Shown: positions 5,508 through 8,016 of the stretch, piece by piece
How the letters are laid out: every line of letters starts with the position of its first letter
Position numbering within the stretch: position 1 is the first letter of the stretch
Assembly (NCBI GenBank): GCA_031430315.1
Contig: JANPBI010000065.1
Location: forward strand, 1-8,016
Direction: 5' to 3'
Source: JAJNPS01 sp031430315
GTDB lineage: Bacteria; Pseudomonadota; Alphaproteobacteria; Rhodobacterales; Rhodobacteraceae
Length of the DNA: 8,016 bases
Translations under genes and position numbers: made by a program
The notes under the pieces: generated by a model
Databases searched by the model: none
The model's input: the letters and a program-made list of their open reading frames with translations, nothing else
Told to the model about the DNA's origin: nothing

Positions 5508-6620
5508 TCAGGTCCTTGGCCGGGTAAAACGATCGGCAAACTTCATCAAAATGGTCATCACGACGATAATGATCACCAGATAGACCATGGCCAGCATAGT
5601 GCCGTAGCCGACATTGGATCGGTCCCGATATTCGCGGAAGATAAAGCTGGTGACTGTGTCTGTCGCCCCTCCGGGTCCGCCCGACGTGACGTTGATGACG
5701 ATATCCGCCAGTTTCAATTTGAAGATAATGCGGATCAGCACCGCCGTGATCGACACCGGCAGCATCAGGGGAAAAGTCACCTCCCAGAACGATTTCCAGC
5801 CCGTAGCCCCATCGACCTTGGACGCCTCGGTCAATTCCTTGGGGATTGCCTGCAAGCCTGCCAGCAGCATGATCATCATGAAGGGGATATAGGTCCAGGC
5901 ATCCATCAGCATGATCGTAGCGCGGGCAATTTCAGGCGAGCCGAAGAAGGACGGGTTCTCCCATCCCAGCGCGCGCGCAAGGCGGGCCAGGGGACCAAAA
6001 CGCGCTTCAAGCATGGATTTACCGATCATCCAGCTGACCGCGACCGGCGACAGCATCAGCGGCAACAGGAACGCGACCCGGAAGAACTTGCGTGCGCGAA
6101 TTTGACTGTTGAGGACCAGGGCCAGACCAAAGGCCACCGCATATTCCACAAAGATCGCCAGCGTATACCAGATCATGTTGGTCATGGCGTTCCAGTAGAA
6201 CGGGTCCGCCCACATCTGGCGCAGGTTCGCCAGACCATTGAAGGCACGGCCATCGGGTGAAGACAGGTTCCAGTTGGAAAAGGCGATGACCAGCCCAAAC
6301 AGTAGCGGAAAGACCGTCAGCGAGATCACGAACAGTGCGGCCGGCAGTACGAACAGCGTCCGTTTTCCCTGCTCCCCCCGGATCGACACCTGTCCCCAGC
6401 ACAAAGCAACGGACCAAGTGATGTAAGCGTAGAGGGTCGGGCGCCAGTTCACAAAGCCAAGGTCGACACTGCCCCTGGCGTGCAGGGTCTGCGCGATGGC
6501 CACGGCAACCAGGACGGCCGCCGATCCCCAAATAAGGACATGTCCGAACCTGCGGCGCTGCGCCGAAATGTTGTCGTTGGTTACGACGTGAAGAAGATCA
6601 CCGCTGCTCATGACTGACAT
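5508..6620 (-). CDS. Carbohydrate ABC transporter permease, MalF-like
   Basis: The partner inner-membrane permease of the importer. With the ATG at 6618-6620 it has 370 residues. The EAA loop TEASKVDGATGWKSFWEVTF (264-283) is clear, and the C-terminal transport core spans about 87-360. Two extra hydrophobic segments come first (about 27-46 and 62-78), giving eight in all, like E. coli MalF and unlike the shorter six-segment CUT1 partners of about 290-310 residues. The start is uncertain: neither the ATG at 6620 nor that at 6611 has a good ribosome-binding site, and the frame stays open to a GTG at 6755. The residues in that extension look non-coding. The stop at 5508-5510 is 4 bases from the next start, so the two permeases form an operon. 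No substrate-binding protein gene lies upstream in the window. Confidence 0.92.
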   Translation of the reverse strand: MSVMSSGDLLHVVTNDNISAQRRRFGHVLIWGSAAVLVAVAIAQTLHARGSVDLGFVNWRPTLYAYITWSVALCWGQVSIRGEQGKRTLFVLPAALFVISLTVFPLLFGLVIAFSNWNLSSPDGRAFNGLANLRQMWADPFYWNAMTNMIWYTLAIFVEYAVAFGLALVLNSQIRARKFFRVAFLLPLMLSPVAVSWMIGKSMLEARFGPLARLARALGWENPSFFGSPEIARATIMLMDAWTYIPFMMIMLLAGLQAIPKELTEASKVDGATGWKSFWEVTFPLMLPVSITAVLIRIIFKLKLADIVINVTSGGPGGATDTVTSFIFREYRDRSNVGYGTMLAMVYLVIIIVVMTILMKFADRFTRPRT

Positions 6621-7189
6621 GTTAGCTGCGGGAATCGCCCGAGGGAAGGGGCCCAATCGCCGAAGGCTCCGTCGCTTAGCGCTATGATCGAAATCAACAA
6701 GTGTTGGGCTGCTTTGCGACAGATTGGACTTGCAAGGCCCTACCAACGCGATCACAACGCGTGCCGTAATGGGTCAAGTATCGCGCGTTACCTATTGATT
6801 AAAAACGGTTTGTACAGTTTTCTTGCGATCCAGGACTCTCGTGAAATCACGTCTGCCAATCCCGACTTGCTGTTGATTGTGATCGGTGAGCGTGACCCAT
6901 TGTCGCGATGATGGTGATTTGGCGAGTCGTTTTGACAAGCCGCTACACCGGGCAAGAAGAGGATGCACTTCACCCCAGGGCCACACAGTGACGACAAGGA
7001 CACGGAGGTCAACAACGTCCAACCATCCAGCCAAGATATGGCCAACCGGCTCTACCCTGAGAGTAGCGGATGAAATCTAGGGCTATCGCAGCGACCGTAT
7101 GACGACCCGCGCCATTTTGTAACCGCCCGTGCAGAAGGCTGTGTTGAACTGATTGCGCAATCCCGTTCGCGGGCAAGCAAAGTAATGGG
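6621..7189. other. Intergenic stretch, no confident gene
   Basis: About 570 bases with no supported gene. The stretch is more AT-rich than its surroundings. Short open frames exist on both strands (plus 6684-6911, minus 6788-7045), but neither has a credible ribosome-binding site, codon bias or recognisable protein. A small inverted repeat, CGTGA-AA-TCACG (6840-6851), is an operator-like palindrome about 220 bases upstream of the first permease start. The promoter of the permease operon should lie in this stretch, but I cannot place it. A substrate-binding protein gene, usually expected here, is not present. Confidence 0.5.
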
Positions 7190-7330
7190 ATGATCGTGGA
7201 ACTGGGCGTACTTACCACGCTCGTCGCGGTCATGCTGGCCCTGCTGTTTTTGTTCGCACTGTTAGCAACCCTTATCGGATTCAAGTCCGAAAATAGCGCA
7301 TCGGCACTGGCCCGGCGGTGCACGCGATAA
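7190..7330 (+). CDS. Candidate small single-span membrane protein, 46 aa
   Basis: A 46-codon frame starting ATG 7190-7192 and ending TAA 7328-7330. A short N-terminus (MIVELG) leads into one strongly hydrophobic helix, about residues 7-30 (VLTTLVAVMLALLFLFALLA and following), then a basic tail, SALARRCTR, at 38-46. That layout is typical of tiny inner-membrane proteins. The ribosome-binding site is weak (AATGGG just before ATG). A second small frame follows 15 bases later in the same phase, so the pair could be a mini-operon. Against it: the region looks partly decayed and there is no known family match that I can name. Confidence 0.35.
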   Translation: MIVELGVLTTLVAVMLALLFLFALLATLIGFKSENSASALARRCTR

Positions 7331-7345
7331 ATCTGGAAGAGCAGA

Positions 7346-7489
7346 ATGCTGCAGTTCGGTGGTTTTGCCATCATGCCGGTTGCGCTGCTAGTGTTGTCGG
7401 GCCATGGCGAGGCGGTCGATGCGCCGCACTGGATCGGCTACAGTTCCGCGGCACAGGCGTTCCTTTTTGGTCGGCGTCGGCGTCCATAA
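7346..7489 (+). CDS. Candidate small secreted or membrane peptide, 47 aa
   Basis: ATG at 7346-7348 with GGAAG 6 bases upstream, stop TAA at 7487-7489. The N-terminus, FGGFAIMPVALLVLSGHGEA (4-23), resembles a short signal or anchor segment but lacks a positively charged start; the end, FGRRRRP (41-47), is very basic. It follows the 46-residue frame after 15 bases, which suggests coupling. Its last 100 bases overlap a minus-strand frame (7388-7585) with equally good codon use, so at most one of the two is likely to be a real gene. No family recognised. Confidence 0.25.
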   Translation: MLQFGGFAIMPVALLVLSGHGEAVDAPHWIGYSSAAQAFLFGRRRRP

Positions 7490-7585
7490 GTCGCGGTTCA
7501 TTTGGCCGATGAAGTTGGTGTCGCGGCCAAAGGAAGGCACGTCGGCCATTCGGGGCGGCTGGTTGGTATCGCCGATGTTCGGCAT
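7388..7585 (-). CDS. Candidate small ORF or decayed coding remnant, 65 aa
   Basis: On the minus strand this frame shows the host-like bias to C-ending codons (AAC, ATC, GGC, ACC, GCC, GAC, CGC) through its first 45 codons. The predicted peptide is soluble: it opens MPNIGDTNQPPRMADVPSFG, followed by TNFIGQMNRDLW and a basic end. The frame stays open upstream to 7667 without another ATG, and the only ribosome-binding site is a poor CAGCGGG touching the start. It lies downstream of the partial minus-strand gene ending at 7685. It could be a real small gene, or the tail of a degraded one. It conflicts with the plus-strand frame at 7346-7489. Confidence 0.3.
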   Translation of the reverse strand: MPNIGDTNQPPRMADVPSFGRDTNFIGQMNRDLWTPTPTKKERLCRGTVADPVRRIDRLAMARQH

Positions 7586-7684
7586 CCCGCTGCTGACTAG
7601 CTCATGGGTGACAAGGGACGATCTGCCGACGACGATCTGAAGGGGGACTGGCGGGACACCACTCGCCTAGCCTGCATAGAATAC

Positions 7685-8016
7685 CTAGGTGCGGCGTGTT
7701 TCGGGGACGATCAGGATTGGACGTCCATCACCTGATCCGCCCCAGTAACTGCTGGGCGTGTTGAGGGCGGCATTGACTGACTCGCGGTGGTGGTCGGGCA
7801 GGTCAAGACCGAAGCCATATTGGTTCAGCACAGATTCAATGGCTGGGGCAGGCTGCCGGCCACTGGCGCTGCCGACACCTCCGGCCCAGAAGTCGTCGCC
7901 AGGAACGGGTGTCGCGGCCCAACGCTTTGCCCCAGATTGTACATTGAGCCAGTCTGCGCCACCCGCCGCGACCCGTTTGGCACCAGCTGCAGTCAACAAG
8001 ATGACGTTGAAGCCCG
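7685..8016 (-). CDS. C-terminal part of an unrecognised protein (5' end outside window)
   Basis: The minus-strand frame is open from the window edge to TAG at 7685-7687, giving about 109 residues. A TTG at 7997-7999 is not needed as a start, because coding continues past it (GFNVILLTAAGAKRVAAGG at the visible N-terminal end). Codons are C/G-ending as in the other real genes. The visible part contains GADWLNVQSGAKRW, an Asp-Asp-Phe-Trp-Ala-Gly-Gly stretch, FGLDLPDHHRESVNAAL, and a polar end, GDGRPILIVPETRRT. There is no membrane segment. I recognise no family from this tail. It is transcribed in the same direction as the permeases but is separated from them by about 1 kb without a sure gene. 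Confidence 0.65.
   Translation of the reverse strand, partial: GFNVILLTAAGAKRVAAGGADWLNVQSGAKRWAATPVPGDDFWAGGVGSASGRQPAPAIESVLNQYGFGLDLPDHHRESVNAALNTPSSYWGGSGDGRPILIVPETRRT

Noticed and set aside
5430..6260. Plus-strand open frame of 276 codons opposite the MalF-like gene
   Set aside because: His/Gln/Arg-rich antisense of membrane helices.
6684..6911. Plus-strand open frame of 75 codons upstream of the permeases
   Set aside because: The C-terminal half looks mildly protein-like, but there is no ribosome-binding site, codon use is unbiased, and it occupies the expected promoter region of the minus-strand operon.
7009..7374. Minus-strand open frame of 121 codons
   Set aside because: Opposite the more convincing hydrophobic plus-strand peptide; composition is mixed and no domain is seen.
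1..8016. CRISPR arrays, tRNA/rRNA genes, transposases or integrases
   Set aside because: No repeat-spacer pattern, no tRNA-like cloverleaf noticed, and no recombinase motifs in any supported frame.

Overview
The window looks like a chromosomal piece of a GC-rich alphaproteobacterium, most likely Rhodobacterales (Roseobacter/Loktanella-like). This rests on C/G-ending codon use in the clear genes, on the MalF/MalG-type sugar permeases with an FGGY kinase and an RbsD/FucU mutarotase, and on a GC-rich REP-like palindrome. The taxon is inferred from style only; there is no rRNA or other marker.

Layout: (1) 2-922 (+) is the C-terminal part of an FGGY sugar kinase. (2) 923-1135 is intergenic and carries a GC-rich palindrome. 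(3) Five genes and one gene fragment follow on the minus strand, read right to left: two ABC sugar permeases (6620-5508 and 5503-4583, 4 bp apart), a 462-residue protein with an aerolysin-like beta-pore-forming middle region (4460-3072), an intact RbsD/FucU mutarotase (2997-2542), a short FAS1/fasciclin protein with its own terminator (2437-2024), a frameshifted 3' fragment of a second RbsD/FucU gene (1962-1845), and an AT-richer, unrecognised helical protein (1789-1136). (4) 6621-7684 has no confident gene; it holds two candidate tiny membrane/secreted peptides on the plus strand and a competing minus-strand reading frame. (5) 7685-8016 (-) is the C-terminal end of an unrecognised protein that runs off the window.

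The sugar theme is clear: permeases import a sugar, the mutarotase interconverts its anomers, and the kinase phosphorylates it. The set is broken up, however. No substrate-binding protein and no ATPase is visible next to the permeases. The slot after the second permease holds a putative pore-forming protein, and fas1 and an AT-rich foreign-looking gene lie between the mutarotase and the kinase. The second, decayed mutarotase tail lies exactly between the fas1 terminator and the AT-rich gene, which looks like a recombination scar.

The best candidates for something undescribed are the aerolysin-like protein, whose C-terminal region appears to be an internal duplication, and the AT-rich conserved-looking protein next to the scar.
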